Shown: positions 21,945 through 33,713, counted from the stretch's first letter. The stretch: DNA of 64,000 bases from Cristatella mucedo (GCA_009760855.2 WPIO01000230.1:1-64000), one strand, 5' to 3'. Notes: generated by a model from the letters alone, not told the origin. Numbers and translations: made by a program.

Positions 21945-22340
21945 CCACAATGGCTCAGCTCAACTCAGCCTCAGCTTCAGCTTCGACCTCAGCCTTAGAC
22001 TCAGCTCCAGTCCTAGACTAAACGTCAGCCTAAGCGTCGATCTCAGTCCTGGCCTCTGCCTAAGGATCGCCTTACCTTCAGCCTCAGCTTTTACCTCTAC
22101 TTAAGTGTTCAGCATCAACGTCAGCCATATACTTCTTTCAGGGGAACGCAGCTGTAGTTTTATTCGATTCGCATTCTATTTAATTCTATTCGTCTGAGAC
22201 AGTTCGACCTCAGCGCCAGACTTGGCTTCTCTCCGAGCAGCAGCCTACGGTAACAGCCACACTCTCAGCAGACTGAGTCTGTGCCGCAGGATCTGAGCCT
22301 AAATCTTAGCTATATGCTCATAATCATAACCATAATCTTT
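21945..22340. repeat. Degenerate CTCAGC repeat 3' of unit 5
   Basis: Imperfect hexamer-like repeats of AGCCTCAGC, AGCTTCAGC and TCAGCCTTAG. The same low-complexity block lies 3' of units 6 (26360-26960) and 8 (36540-36990), always on the 3' side of exon 3. Confidence 0.75.
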
Positions 22341-22618
22341 GCGTTCGCCTCCGTTATGCTCGAACGACTGCCGCGACGCTCGCGACATTCTCAGCCAAGC
22401 AAACGAACAATCCGGCTTTATTGACAGTTTTATTAGCGACCAGATGGCCAGATGCTCAGCCATAGAAATTAATTGTGAACGACCATACTACGCGAGAGAA
22501 ACATTTGACGTAGGCGCCAATTTAGGTCCGAAAATGGTTTGGAACCAGCCAAGAAGACAGCACGAGAAGGCGGGTCCGCACTCGCTGGAGCGGCGACCGA
22601 CGCGAGGTCGCGGTAGCC

Positions 22619-23954
22619 TCAAGGTCGCTCCTGAGCGCACTTTAACAGGGCGAATCGAACAGCGGCCAGTGCGCAGACGGCCAGCACGCTGCCAGTCAAC
22701 GCTGCCGGAAGTACGGCGCCGTTGCACAAGTCGGTCGTGCGGTAGCACCACTTGGTCGAGACGCTGGCGACGGACAAGGTCGAGCGACCCGCACAACGAG
22801 CTCGCACGTCCTCGTGTACGTTGCCGCGGACACGCCTGCGCAAAGTAAGCCGGCAGCGATGGCACAGATGGCCCAGACATTAGAAGATTAGCGGCTACCG
22901 TAGGTCGCTCGCATCGTCAGCACATCATCATTCAGGCACGGAAGTGAAGGCGCACGCTGTGAGCGTAGCAGCACGCGGAGCGCTCGAAGCGCGTCGCGGT
23001 GGCTGGCCAAATGCGTGACGCCGTTCGCTGCCTGTGGAGACGTCCAGCACTACTCCAGCGAAAACGTGCAATGCTTCCGCCGACTTTCACACCCTCAGCT
23101 ACCCGCTGATGCCGCAGCAGGTCGGTAGTAGCTATGGAGACGCGATGCGGTAGCCGAATTTTCCTCAGGAAAAATGAGTCGCTAAACCAACGCTGCGCCA
23201 CGCCCTGTGCGGCAGCGAAAACGAGGCGGTCGCAGGCGACCTACTTCGCAACCTTTAGCCTCCGACTTGAAAACGCGTGCACCGCGTGCACGTGACGCAC
23301 GTACCGAAGAAGGACACTGACGCATACAACTTGCGGCATGCGCCGCAGGAACACGAATTGCTAGCTGTCGTGCCGTTCGCCGAGAATGGATCGGCGCACG
23401 AGCCGACCAGGTTAAGCCGCCGAGCGAGTTGGAACAGACAGAGCAGTTCACTGCTGAGGCTGCAACAGAGTGCGGACGAGAAATCTTCTCGGCCATCTCA
23501 CACGCAGTCACACCCATGTTTGGCTGCAGCACGTCAGACAATGCCACGAACGATGGCAATGGCGACCACCGAGCAAAGCGACAGCGCAGCCGAGAATCAA
23601 TGAGATCAAACCTCAGCCGAATGCGAGTCAGTGGCAGGACGGGCACGACTGGTCGACACAACCTCATAGCGATATGTAAGCATCGACGTGCGGATGTGCT
23701 GTGCCAGCACGTGACTTTTTCCGTCAAAGCCGCACATTAGCCAAGCACTCGATCGATGAACGCTCGATCGGCGGCTGGAGGCTCATCCGCCCGCCCTCCC
23801 ACCCGCCCGCACGCCCGCCCACCGCTGCTGCTGTCGGCGGTGGCACAGAGCGACTCCTGTGGCTCTCCAGTCCCAAGCTGCGTCTCACCGCTCCCTGTCA
23901 ATGCCACCAGTCAACGATAGCTGCCGCTACCGTCAGCATGCCGACTGGAACCAT
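22619..23954 (-). pseudogene. Ly6/three-finger GPI gene, unit 5 (broken)
   Basis: All three exons are present and all are damaged. Exon 1 (23889-23954) is 66 bases instead of 67: it starts MVPVGMLTVAAAIV and then a 1-base loss shifts it into a stop. Exon 2 (23305-23459) reads SAVNCSVCSNSLGGLT, then shifts frame into VGSCADPFSANGTTASN and CRKLYASVSFF before donor GTACGTGCGTC. Exon 3 (22619-22835) starts after TTTGCGCAG with VSAATYTRTCELV and has a net 7-base deletion before STKWCYRTTDLCNGAVL, where the middle Cys of CYC is Arg. The GPI signal (LTGSVLAVCALAAVRFAL) runs past the usual stop. This is a clear pseudogene of the same family as units 6 and 8. Confidence 0.85.
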
Positions 23955-23959
23955 TTTCA

Positions 23960-24640
23960 GGGAACAAGAGTCGATAGAGAGGCGAGTCGCTGCTTCGATG
24001 CTGAGAGCAGATGTGACGGCAGATTCGCTCGGCCGCTCGTCCAGTGGCAGCTCTCCTCTCTAAGTTATCATAGGAGCTCGTGAGCTTCGATAGCAACCCA
24101 TTGATATCCCTAGCGACGAGCCAAAGCCGTTCCCCTTGGCTACATTCGACACTAGCCTGCTGCTTCGAAAATTGCTCGCTCGTTAAGCAGTGCTGCCGCC
24201 TGTTTGGGCAAGCTGTCAGCCGTCAGATTAGCTAGCGTTTGCCCAGCGTGTAGTGGTGCTGGGCGACTTTGTCCGATTCAAGCGTCACAGTTCAAGATCG
24301 CTCCAAGCGATTGACAGGCAACGTTCAGCCGGCCAGTGACCCGTTGACTCACTGCCCTAGCCGGGCGAGAGTTCGGCTGCCTCGGCGGGCGGCTGTCGCC
24401 GAGCGGCACGACACAGCTCTCTTTCGAACGAATCCATTGGTCGCTCGCTCCAGTGAGACGGGCAGCTCTAGCGATGTCCGACGTCAGCATTTAAGTCAGT
24501 TCAGTCTCAGGGGGCGGCTAACCAGCCATTTTCTCGCGAACCCTGGTTCGGGTGCACCATCTGGTGGCACTCGTTGCAAGTCTCTGCAAGTGAGTCCGCC
24601 GACGAATTAGCGGGTGAGATGAGGCCTTCAGCCGAAGGTG
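23960..24640 (-). promoter_or_regulatory. Conserved 5' module, copy 5
   Basis: Upstream of unit 5 exon 1: TTCCCCTTGGCTACATTCGA near 24130, TTAGCTAGCGTTTGCCC near 24228, AAGCGATTGACAGGCAACGT near 24304 and GTGACCCGTTGACTCACTGC. It is closest to copy 6 (unit 6). Confidence 0.55.
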
Positions 24641-24686
24641 AGGCGACTCAGCTGCGACAGCAATAAAGGGTGACGAATCGTCGCAG

Positions 24687-24712
24687 AGAGAGAAAGAGAG
24701 AGAGAGAGAGCG
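24687..24712. repeat. GA microsatellite
   Basis: Short GA tract at the same place relative to exon 1 as the longer GA tract of unit 6 at 33617-33708. Confidence 0.85.
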
Positions 24713-24986
24713 ATCTCAATTGCTCTGGGTTGGCGTGATCAAGGGCACGAAGTGGTGCAGTCCTCTGGTACGATCGGCTGCGGTGCTCAGTGCCTCTGAG
24801 TCGGAAGCCCGTCCCCGACGCTCCAAGCGTGAACCGAGACGCATGACCGTGAGCATCAGAAATTCAACTTGAGCTGAAGAAACTAATGGAACGCCTCTCA
24901 CCCCATCACCGCCTCTTGTTCTGCCATTGCTGAGTAAAAGTGGGACTCTCGTCCACTAGCGCCATTCAAAATAGAAGCAGAGTATT

Positions 24987-25524
24987 TTGATTGTCTCTCT
25001 CTGTCTCGTTGTCTTTGTTAATCTGTCTCTTTGTCTCTCAGTCTCTTTGTCTCTCAGGCTCTTTGTCTCTCAGTCTCTCTGTCTCTGTCTCTCTGTCTCT
25101 CTGTCTCTCTGTCTCTCTGTCTCTCTGTCTCTCTGTCTCTCTGTCTCTCTGTCTCTCTGTCTCTCTGTCTCTCTGTCTCTCTGTCTGTCTCTCTGTCTTT
25201 CTGTCTCTCTGTCTCTGTTTCTCTGTCCCTCTTTTTTCTGTCTCTCGGTCTCTCTTTCTCTTTGTCTCTCTGTCTCTCTCTGTCTCTGTCTTCTCTGTCT
25301 CTCCTGTCTCTTTTTTCTGTCTCTGTTTCTCTGTCCCTCTTTTTTCTGTCTCTCGGTCTCTCTTTCTCTTTGTCTCTCTGTCTCTCTGCCTCTCTGTCTC
25401 TCTGCCTCCGTCTGTCTGTCTCTGCCTCTGCCTCTGTCTCTCAGTCGGCTCTGTGTTTCTTGGTTTCACTATCTCTCTGTCGTACTATCTCTTTCTCTCT
25501 GTCACTTAGGCTCTCTCTTTAACT

Positions 25525-25600
<76 letters not shown>
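24987..25600. repeat. CT-rich microsatellite with TCTCTCTG octamers
   Basis: Opens with imperfect TCTGTCTCTCTG repeats and ends in pure CT from about 25530. The long Ser-Leu-Cys frames in all phases are artefacts of it. Confidence 0.95.
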
Positions 25601-25605
<5 letters not shown>

Positions 25606-25639
25606 CGGTGAAAGTGAGTCTGCCGTCTGCCATAGTTGA

Positions 25640-26250
25640 GTCATAGGGTGAAGCTAAACATGCATGTATTCGCTTGCAACCTAGTCTTTTGAAAGTCACC
25701 AGCCGTATCAGCTGTAATATTCAGGCAATTCTTGGAGTTTTATTTCAAAGGGGCTTAGCTGTAATGGCTGCCTCCAAGATTAATGGCTTTACGTCGCTAT
25801 CGTTTGGCTCATTGTGATGGACAGCTTTCTTTGAACATTGGGTGGGCACAGCTGCTCTTCGAACCTGCCAAAATAGTGCTGATTTGACTCTGGGACTTTC
25901 TCTAAGCCAATCTTAAATGTCCCGAAAGCTTTTGTGCATTTTGTGAACGTACTCCGAAATGAAACGGTCGGCTGCTCTGAGGGTAGCATTCTGATCAATG
26001 ATATCTTGGCCACTGATATCACGCGAATATGTTACCATCTACAAGACCTCACGGGTTATAGCGCTTTGCAACCATGACAAGGTAAATGAGACGTCGTCTC
26101 GAACAAGCGAGCAAACATCTTTCTCAACATATAGCCATTTTACATAGATCTTCAACAGAAACATATCAACTTTCTTAGGCAGGTGACGTTTTTGCCTTCA
26201 AAACATTTCTCTAACTGAGGCATTTCACTCCATCGTTTTGACTCTACCTA
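25640..26250. repeat. Distal upstream block shared by units 5 and 6
   Basis: Alignable with 34370-34940: CGCTTGCAA.CTAGTCTTT, CAGCTGTAATATTCAGGC, AGGCTTAGCTGTAATGG, TTTGCCTTCAAAACATTTCT. No coding frame is conserved between the two copies. It marks the extent of the duplicated unit. Confidence 0.7.
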
Positions 26251-26359
26251 AAACTTAACAGTAAATACAGATTATTACTTGATTTGCTCCATTTCTCGAG
26301 TTTCTTGTGATTATCATCGTATTTCAGACTAACACTATGCCCTTCCCTAGACAAGGCCA

Positions 26360-26960
26360 TGGTCTCAGCCTCAACCTTCACCTCTGCCTTTGCTGCAGCC
26401 AAGGATGAACCATTGCTTCAGCGTCGGCTCAAACTGAGCCTCAATCTTGATCTAAGCCTGAGTTGCAGGATCAGGCTCAGACTGATCCATTGGATTTGCC
26501 TTAACTCTCCGCGTCGACCTCAAGGTCAAACTCAGTCTCAGCCAAAGCTTCAATCTGATCCAGTTTCAGCCATAGCCTTAGCCTCAACTTCGAACCTCAG
26601 CATCATTATCTGCCTCTGCCTCAGCCGCTTGCTGAACAAGGTCTCGGTCTCCGTTCCGGGCATTTGCTACAGATTGAGCCTCAGCCTTAACATCAGTATC
26701 AGCATCTTCGCCTCTGCCTCAGCCTCCCAGTTAATATCTCAGCCTCAGAGTCGGGCTCTGCCGTAATCGTAGCTTCCGCCTTAGCCGTTGCCTCAGCCGT
26801 AGCCTCATCCTAGGCGACCTATTGGATCAGCCATACCGTCAGCCACAGGACGAACCTTAGTCTCAGCCACTGCCTCTGCCCTGGCAACGACCTTTACCTA
26901 ATTCTCGAAAATTAGTTCCATCGTATTAGCATCAATCAGTGAGCCACCAGTCAGCCGTTA
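26360..26960. repeat. Degenerate CTCAGC repeat 3' of unit 6
   Basis: Low-complexity AGCCTCAGC/GCCTCTGCC repeats, related to the blocks at 21945-22340 and 36540-36990. Confidence 0.75.
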
Positions 26961-26974
26961 CTGGTGAGCGGTAG

Positions 26975-27150
26975 TGGCTCACTAGGTAAGGTGGTTGCTT
27001 TTCACGACCTAGGTGCCGAGGTCGTGGGCTCGATTCCTGCGATGGGCGATCCTTTATTGTCACTGCAAGCGGTCGTGATAGCCGTGAAGGCTCTTCTGTC
27101 GTTGTACAAAAAGAGGCTGCTAAATCAGCTAGATTTTTTTTTATTAGTCA
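26975..27150 (+). mobile_element. tRNA-derived SINE, family 2
   Basis: AGTGGCTCACTAGGTAAGGT (box A-like) and GGTCGTGGGCTCGATTCCTG (box B) are followed by AAGGCTCTTCTGTCGTTGTA and AGGCTGCTAAATCAGCTAG, then a T run. The TCAGCTAG end with T run recurs at 49380-49405. Confidence 0.65.
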
Positions 27151-27546
27151 TGGAGTCACTCGATCACCAATTAGGCATCATCAATTGGATCAGCCTTACA
27201 GTCACCGTCAGTCTCAGCCACAGAATGAGACTAAGTCTTATCAGACTTAGCATCAGTCGCTTGAGCGACATCCACAACTCCCACGACAGGCTGAGCCAAG
27301 CAAGCAGAAAATATCCAGCCTTCCGCTGGATTCACAGTATTATTCACGATATTAGGCCAGCTTAGCTGCCACAAATTGAATGGTCAGTGGCGATGCCAGA
27401 TGCAGCAGGTTTAATATCGCCATGGCATCATGCGAAAGAAAAATTCGGACTGTGCCAGAGAGACAGCAAAAGAGGGCCCATCCACACTCGCTGAAGCTGC
27501 GATCGATGTCACGCGCCGGCAGCCTCAAAGTCGCTCCTGAGCGCTT

Positions 27547-30500
27547 TTACAGAGCGAATTGAACCGCGGCCAGTGCACAGACGGCCAGCATGCTGCCGGT
27601 CGACGCCGCCTGCAGTACGGCTCCGTTGCACAAGTCGGTCGAGCAGTAGCACCACTTGGTCGAAACGCCGGCGATGGACAAGGTCTGGCAACCCGTCGCC
27701 TGCGAAGTGACTTCGCACGTCCTGGTGTACGTCGATACGGACACGCCTGGAGAAGCGGCAACCGGAAGCGATTGCAGCGAACCCGGGCACTGAGGAGTGG
27801 CGGCTATCTCAGTGCGTGTGCAGCATATACGTATTCTGGCACGGATCGAAGGTCTATGCGGTGAGCGCATCAGCAGGTGGAGACTGTAAAGATCTTGTTG
27901 CAGTTACTGTCAGAATACGTGACACCGATCGCTGGCTGTGGAGATGTGCACCACTACCAACCTCGTCCGGCCGGGCAGCCGAACAGACCTTGTATAGCAA
28001 TATCGAGTTTCTAGCCGAGTCTCTCTGATCGTTTGAAATGAGCTTTCGTTCCTAATAGTTTCCGCCTTCAACCACTACATCCCAGTTCACGATTTGGCGA
28101 GAGATAACGTGGTCACTTAAAAATGGCACCCTGGCACCTAGAACTCTCATTCTTATTGTCTGCATGTATATATGTGCGTACAGAAGGAGGATTAAGAAGT
28201 ATATCCGAGTATATTAGTTAGCCGCTTCGGACAGTATAAGGCACTGGGGATTTAGGATCGCTTTAAGAATCCGTTTTAGCAACCCCATGCAGATACTGAT
28301 GGCATCGGCGACGCCGGTCACGTTAGACAATGTTTAGTTCTGCGGTAGAATTATCAGCAGCAGTCTCTTATGCACTGCACCAAAGTTTGGCTGCCTCTTA
28401 GATACTTCTATTCAAAAATATAATTATTTACTAGCAGAGTTTCGTACGTTTATTTATTAAGTACTCTTGCCGCTTTAGTTTAAGGTAATCATGTGTGCTT
28501 AAAGCGATACCTCAATAGCTGCTTTAAATCTGCTCCAAAAGAGAAATCAGCGCCTGCTCCCGTATATTTTACTAGTCATGGATGCATGATGTATTCAAAA
28601 GTTTGCTTTAGCACCACGGCAATTGCACCGAGTACTCCTTTGTACACTATCCTTCCCGTAATGTCCCATAGCGAAACATTACTTCCGCTCACTGTGTCCT
28701 CTTGTAGCGTCTATGAAAATGAAACGCAAATAATATTTTATTGTCTTGAATCTGCGCCTGTAACTCTACAAAGTCATAAAGACTATGCGGGTGTAACGCA
28801 GGAAAGTTTTGTATAGCCCACTCACAGCCGAAGCGCGTTAGGTACGCATTTGGTAGCCTACAGACTTCATTTAACACACAGCCAAGAGAAAATGGGAAGA
28901 ATAGCAGAGTTAGGAGACCAGTTGAGGCAGTGAGTAACATGGACGCAGCAGCCCAGGACCGCATAAAAAGATGAGCTATAGTCGGCAGCAGGAGAGTAGT
29001 TGTCGTTGCGTAAGAATTGTGGAAGCGAGTTTCACAGCCTAGGACTTGCAGAGCTAAAGCTTCTGTCGCCAACGGCTCTTAAGCGGAGGAATTAAACGGG
29101 TAATTTATTGTCCACACAGGACCTGAGGGCGCGAAGAGGCTGTAACCTGGTGCAGCAGTTCAGCTACGTACGGAGGAGCCAAGCAGTGGCGGGCCTTGTG
29201 GGTCAGCGTAAGAACTTTGATTTGCATCCGTTGCTCAACCGGCATCCATCCTAGCTCTTTTAGTAAAGGAGACAGGTGCTCAAACTTCTTAGACTTCAAG
29301 ACTAGCCGTGCAGCCATATTCATAGTCAGCTGCAGTGGCCAAGTTGCTTTCTTTGGTTGCCCAGCCAAAAGGGAATTACAATAATCAAGCTGAGACAACT
29401 TAGGAGCTAATTAAATTTTTCACAAGCCACTGTGGAAGACAGCTGCTAGCTAATCTTGGATAGGGATCGAACGTGATCGCTAGCGGTAGAAGCAATCATC
29501 TGAATGAAGCTTTTAAAATTGAGGCAGCTTTGGAAAACGGCATCTAAAATTCGAGCACGTGGTTATGGTCGCACGACAGCATCACCTACTAGAGAAGCAA
29601 AGTCTTTTAATAGAGCTACATGCGTATGGTATCCAATGAGCAGCAGTTCGGTTTAATCGCCATTCAGTTTCACGAATTTTTCCAACATCCAGGATCGAAT
29701 GCCCGCAAGGCAAACATGTAGTTTCTCAGTTGTTGCAGCAGATTTCGACGATTTAAATGGCGAATACAGCTGAGTATCGTCAGTGTATAAGCGATATTCT
29801 ATTCAATGGGTCTTAATGATATTACCCAGAGGTTGAGTATAAATAATAATAATAATAATAATAATAATATTGCACTTGATAGAGCGCCCTCAGAGAACTT
29901 AATCTCTTTCTAGGCGCTTTACATTTGCTGCAAAGTGATACGCAATAGAATAGTAAGTAAAATCATGCTTGAAAAACAAACAAAATGAATAACATGGTTA
30001 GGGGTTACATGCACTGGGTCAGCATGCAAATGGAGAACAGCAAGGGACCGAGTACGGACCTTTGACGTACTCCCCAAGTGACCCATCTCGAGTATGAGAC
30101 CTGACCCCTACACTACACAGATTGAACTCGATAAGACTAGCACGATTTAAACCACGCCAGCACTTCATCTGCCAGACCGATCATTGTTCTCAATCGTTCA
30201 AGTAGAACATCTTGATCAATGAAACCGAAGGCAGATGACAGATCTAGCAGAGCTAGGGCAGTGACATTTCCGCCATTCATTCTTAAAGGTTATTATACGA
30301 AAAAGTGCGATTCTACTTTTCCATTTTACCGTACCAATTAGCCGTCAGTGGCAGATGTAATTGGCCGATAGCAAAGGTGGTGCACTGCAATTGCCAACAT
30401 GTCGTCTGGAAGCCGTACCCGCCGACGCATCCGTTTCGCCGACATGACCGGCCGACGTGGCAGATGTGGCGGCGAGTCGGTCGAAGATGACCGACTCACC

Positions 30501-31684
30501 GCCTCCGCCGTCATCGTAGCCGCTCGGCGGCGGCTCGTCACCGCCGAGCCGCCGCCGCCGCAGCGCCCGAGCGAATGGCGCGACTCCGACTCGCGTTGCA
30601 CGTACCCAAGAGTGACACCGATGCATAGGACTTGCCGCAAGAGGTGCACGCCGTCCCGAGCGTCCCATTCGACGTGCTCACGCCGCTCGAAGCGAAAGGA
30701 TCGATGCAAGAGCCGCCGAAGCTCAAGCCAGACGCCGACGAACAGACGTAGCAGTTCAAGGCCGATGCTACAATTTAGAGGACGAGAAATTGCCTTTCAG
30801 CACGAGCTCCGCCGTCTTTGCCAAGAGCTGGTCAGCCATATCGCCGCGATCAACTGCAGTGGGGTCAGTGGCTGGATGCAGCGAGGCGGAGCGATGGCGG
30901 CGACAGTGCGACGCGGCCGTTGCGGCGGCCAAAAATCGCTATGATTACTCCCCGCCGCCGAGCTCGCTGCGCCGCTCATGAGTCTACAAGCTGCAGACAA
31001 CGCGACGGTCGACGCCCTGCAGGGACGCGGCCGGCGCTGCCGCCGCCTGTAGCCGTCGCGTCTAGGGCATCGCCAGCGCCACGCCTCGGTCAACTGATCG
31101 CACGAGCAGGGGTGGCAGCACGACGTGGCCGCTGCAAAGGCCGTGTGGTCAGCTGACAGGTCAACTGCGAAACGCACAATCGACTGCCGCCGACGCCGAA
31201 CGCTGGAGCATGCAGCAGCGTCAGTCGGAGCGGCCGCGGCAGACCGCTCTTCTAAAGCCGCCACGGCCCACGATCGGCCTAAACGGTGCTAAGAGCAAGT
31301 CGCTCTGCCGGCGCCGTGGCGATTGCGTCGGCTGTTGCGACGTCAGAACGGGAAAGGAGCAGAGACGACGGCTAGGGCGCGGATGCCCCGTTCAGTCTCA
31401 CCACTTCTGGTAACGCCGCCAGATAGAGGAGAGCAGACGCCAGCATTTCAAGCGCTCGATCGATGAACGCTCGATCAACGATCGGCGGCGGCAGACTCAT
31501 CCTTACGCCCGCTCACCCGTCCGCCTGCCCGCCGGCCAGCCCGCCAGCCGAAGCTGCTGCGGGCGGCGGCGGCATATAGCGACACCGGTTGCACGCCAGT
31601 TCCAAGCTGCGTTTCACCGCTTCCAGTCAATGCCACCAGGCAAACGATAGCTGCCGCTACCGTCAGCATGCCGACTCGAACCAT
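27547..31684 (-). CDS. Ly6/uPAR three-finger GPI-anchored protein, unit 6
   Basis: Predicted 142-residue secreted, membrane-anchored protein. Exons are 31618-31684, 30606-30767 and 27547-27746 (67+162+200 bases), joined by two phase-1 introns with GT-AG ends (donors GTGAAA and GTACGTGC; acceptors AATTGTAG and CTTCTCCAG). Residues 1-23 are the signal peptide (MVRVGMLTVAAAIVCLVALT). The domain has ten cysteines at 28, 31, 43, 63, 66, 87, 96, 109, 111 and 116, with CYVC, CIDPF, CGKSY and CYCSTDLCN motifs typical of Ly6/uPAR folds. The C-terminus (STGSMLAVCALAAVQFAL) is a short hydrophobic GPI signal. NGT is a possible N-glycosylation site. An ATTAAA on the minus strand at 27410-27415 is a candidate polyadenylation signal. 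Intron 2 (2.86 kb) contains nested LINEs. Ligand and role are unknown. The open joined frame makes this one of three intact family members. Confidence 0.8.
28690..30310 (-). mobile_element. LINE family B copy in intron 2 of unit 6, interrupted
   Basis: On the minus strand, from 30300 downwards: NGGNVTALALLDLSSAFGFI and DQDVLLERLR (reverse transcriptase), then an inserted LINE A tail (29836-30028). After that come TDDTQLY-like sequence, SQLDYCNSLLAGQPKKATWP, LKELGWMPVEQRMQIKVLTL and THKARHCLAPPYVAELL, and the degraded C-terminus near 28850-29070. It has many stops. It is the same family as 5640-8390. Confidence 0.85.
29836..30028 (-). mobile_element. LINE family A tail nested in LINE B
   Basis: An AAT repeat (29838-29868), TTGATAGAGCGCCCTCAGAG, AATCTCTTTCTAGGCGCTTT and CATGGTTAGGGGTTACATGC give the family A 3' end in reverse. 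LINE B sequence resumes on both sides. Confidence 0.8.
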
Positions 31685-31689
31685 TTTCG

Positions 31690-31877
31690 TGCAACGAGAG
31701 TTGATAGAGAGGCAAGTCGCTGCTTCGATGCCGAGCGCAGAAGTGACGGTAGATGTGCTTTGCCGCTCGTCCAGTGGATTCTCTCCTCTCTAAGTTACCA
31801 TGGGAGCGCTTACGCTCCAATAGGGACGCATTGAGGGCCCTAGTGACGAGCCAGACCGGTTGCCCTTGGCTACATTC
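31690..31877 (-). promoter_or_regulatory. Conserved 5' module, copy 6, proximal part
   Basis: Upstream flank of unit 6 exon 1, matching 23960-24150 of unit 5 (GATAGAGAGGC.AGTCGCTGC, CCCTTGGCTACATTC). It is interrupted at 31878 by the solo LTR and resumes at 32972. Confidence 0.6.
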
Positions 31878-32971
31878 CGTAACGCCGAAGGCTCGGCGGT
31901 TAGGCTTGACCTGCCGCTTACCTAGCGGCGTAACCTAGCCCATAATGCCGTTCGGTGCGCGCCTACGCGCAATAAGCAGGCCGCCACGAAACGAGCGTTT
32001 CTGGCGCTGACCTGCTTACCGTTACTAATGGGGGTCGTGAGTCCGCGGCGTGAATTGGAAAGCGAGACACACCAATTGGGGATTTTACTGAGCTTTATTC
32101 GCAAGCGCACAAAGTCGCTGCGCGTCTAGCTCAGTTTTATCTCCAAACTCCTCGCTCGCTCTCAATAGCACCAACACTCTTGCGGAGGGAATACTTCTCC
32201 ACACTGAGCCCGAACCAGAGCCTAAACCCCTAACCGGACAACTAGAACTCGGTTTCCACCAGTGCGGCAGGAATACACCACACACGCCAACTACGTCTAG
32301 CTCGCACCGGTAAATCCCTATGCCGAGACCACGTGCTAGCGCGCACACACAAAACACGAAAGAAACACAAAATGCCAGCTCGGGCGCGATACGACCGTAT
32401 TCGGTGGAGTCCGCCGAATCCTCCTAGCGCTGTCTCGTCCTGTTCCGTCAATCGCAGGCGAACAGCCCGCCCTCCTCGCTCGCTTTCAGAGAAACGAGTC
32501 TGACGGCGGAGCCGGACCAAAGACAGAAGACCACAGACAAAAGACACAGAGCGAGCGTCGCTCGACTCCTTAATACTTGGCTGAGACAATGGGGCAAGAG
32601 CGTAGTGGCATTGGGCCCGACACCCCGGCCCGTTACGGCAAGGAATTAATACCGTCAGTAGGCCACTGGAATGGCACCTCTGTCCAGCTTGAATGGCGAA
32701 TGTGTTCCAGACGATTCTTTCTTGGACCGAGTGAAGGCGGAGGTTGACAGGCCAGCCAACATCAATCAGCAGCTTCCGCGGGTATCGGACCAATTCTAAA
32801 GGCCGAATCGCCACCGCCGGTCTCAGCTGCCTGGCTTGCTCTTAAGCTCTTGCTCTCTAACCGCGCTGACGCTCCTCTCTGGCTCACTGCTCCAGGACAA
32901 AGGAGTTCTAGCCCGCCTCCGACCAGCTCTTGTTCGGGCTAAAATTCAGCCAAGGCCAGCAAAGTGCTACA
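31878..32971 (-). mobile_element. Solo LTR with ATTC target duplication
   Basis: A 1094 bp insertion relative to unit 5. It is flanked by ATTC at 31874-31877 and 32972-32975. On the minus strand it begins TGTAGCAC and ends GTTACG, close to the TGT...ACA ends of Ty3/gypsy-like LTRs. An AATAAA lies near its end (about 32095). Related fragments lie at 34991-35505, 47270-47420 and 49400-49560. No internal gag or pol is present. Confidence 0.65.
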
Positions 32972-32975
32972 ATTC

Positions 32976-33610
32976 GACACGCTGGCCAGCTGCATGCACA
33001 ACTCGCTCGAACATTGAGTTGTGCTGCCAACTGTTTGAGCAAGCTCTTAGCCATCAGAGTAGATAGTTTTTACCCAAGGTGCGACAGTGCTGAGTGGCTT
33101 TGTTCAATTCAAGAGCCACAGTTCAAGTTCGCTCGAAGCGATTCACAGGCAACGTTCAGCCGGCCAGTGACCCGTTGACTCGCCGCCCCCTCCCGGCGAG
33201 AGTACGGCCATCTCGGCGGGTGGCTGTCGTCGAGCAGAGCGACACAGATGTTTTTTGAACGAGTCCATCGGTCGGTCGCTCCAGTGAGACGTGCGGCTCT
33301 TGCAACGAGCTACGTCGGCTTCCAGCTAGCTCAGACGCTGGCGGCGGACAAACCGCCAGTCTTCTTTTCGCAACCTCTGTTGCTAGAGCGAAATCAGGTG
33401 GCACTCGTTCCAGCTAGTTTGGACTCGGCAGCGGCCAAACTATCAGTCTTTTTTTCGCAACCTCCTTTGTGAGAGCGGCATCTGGTCGCACTTGTTGCAA
33501 GTCTCCGCCAGTGAATCCGTCGACGAATTAGCAGTCCCGATGAGGCGCTCAGCTGAAGGCGGCATACGCAGCAGCGACTCAGGGGTGACTCAGTGGGAAG
33601 GGGTGACGAA
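32976..33610 (-). promoter_or_regulatory. Conserved 5' module, copy 6, distal part
   Basis: Resumes the unit 5-like module after the LTR: GAAGCGATTCACAGGCAACG at about 33137, CGGCCAGTGACCCGTTGACT, then a TCAGCTGAAGGC region before the GA tract. Confidence 0.55.
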
Positions 33611-33614
33611 TAGT

Positions 33615-33616
<2 letters not shown>

Positions 33617-33708
<92 letters not shown>
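33617..33708. repeat. GA microsatellite
   Basis: About 45 GA units. It is the counterpart of the short GA tract of unit 5 at 24687-24712. Confidence 0.95.

Positions 33709-33713
<5 letters not shown>

Noticed and set aside
24991-25646. Long Ser/Leu/Cys-rich open frames (also at 34 kb, 40 kb, 46 kb, 48 kb, 53 kb)
   Set aside because: They are translations of CT and TCTG microsatellites, open in several phases at once and on both strands.
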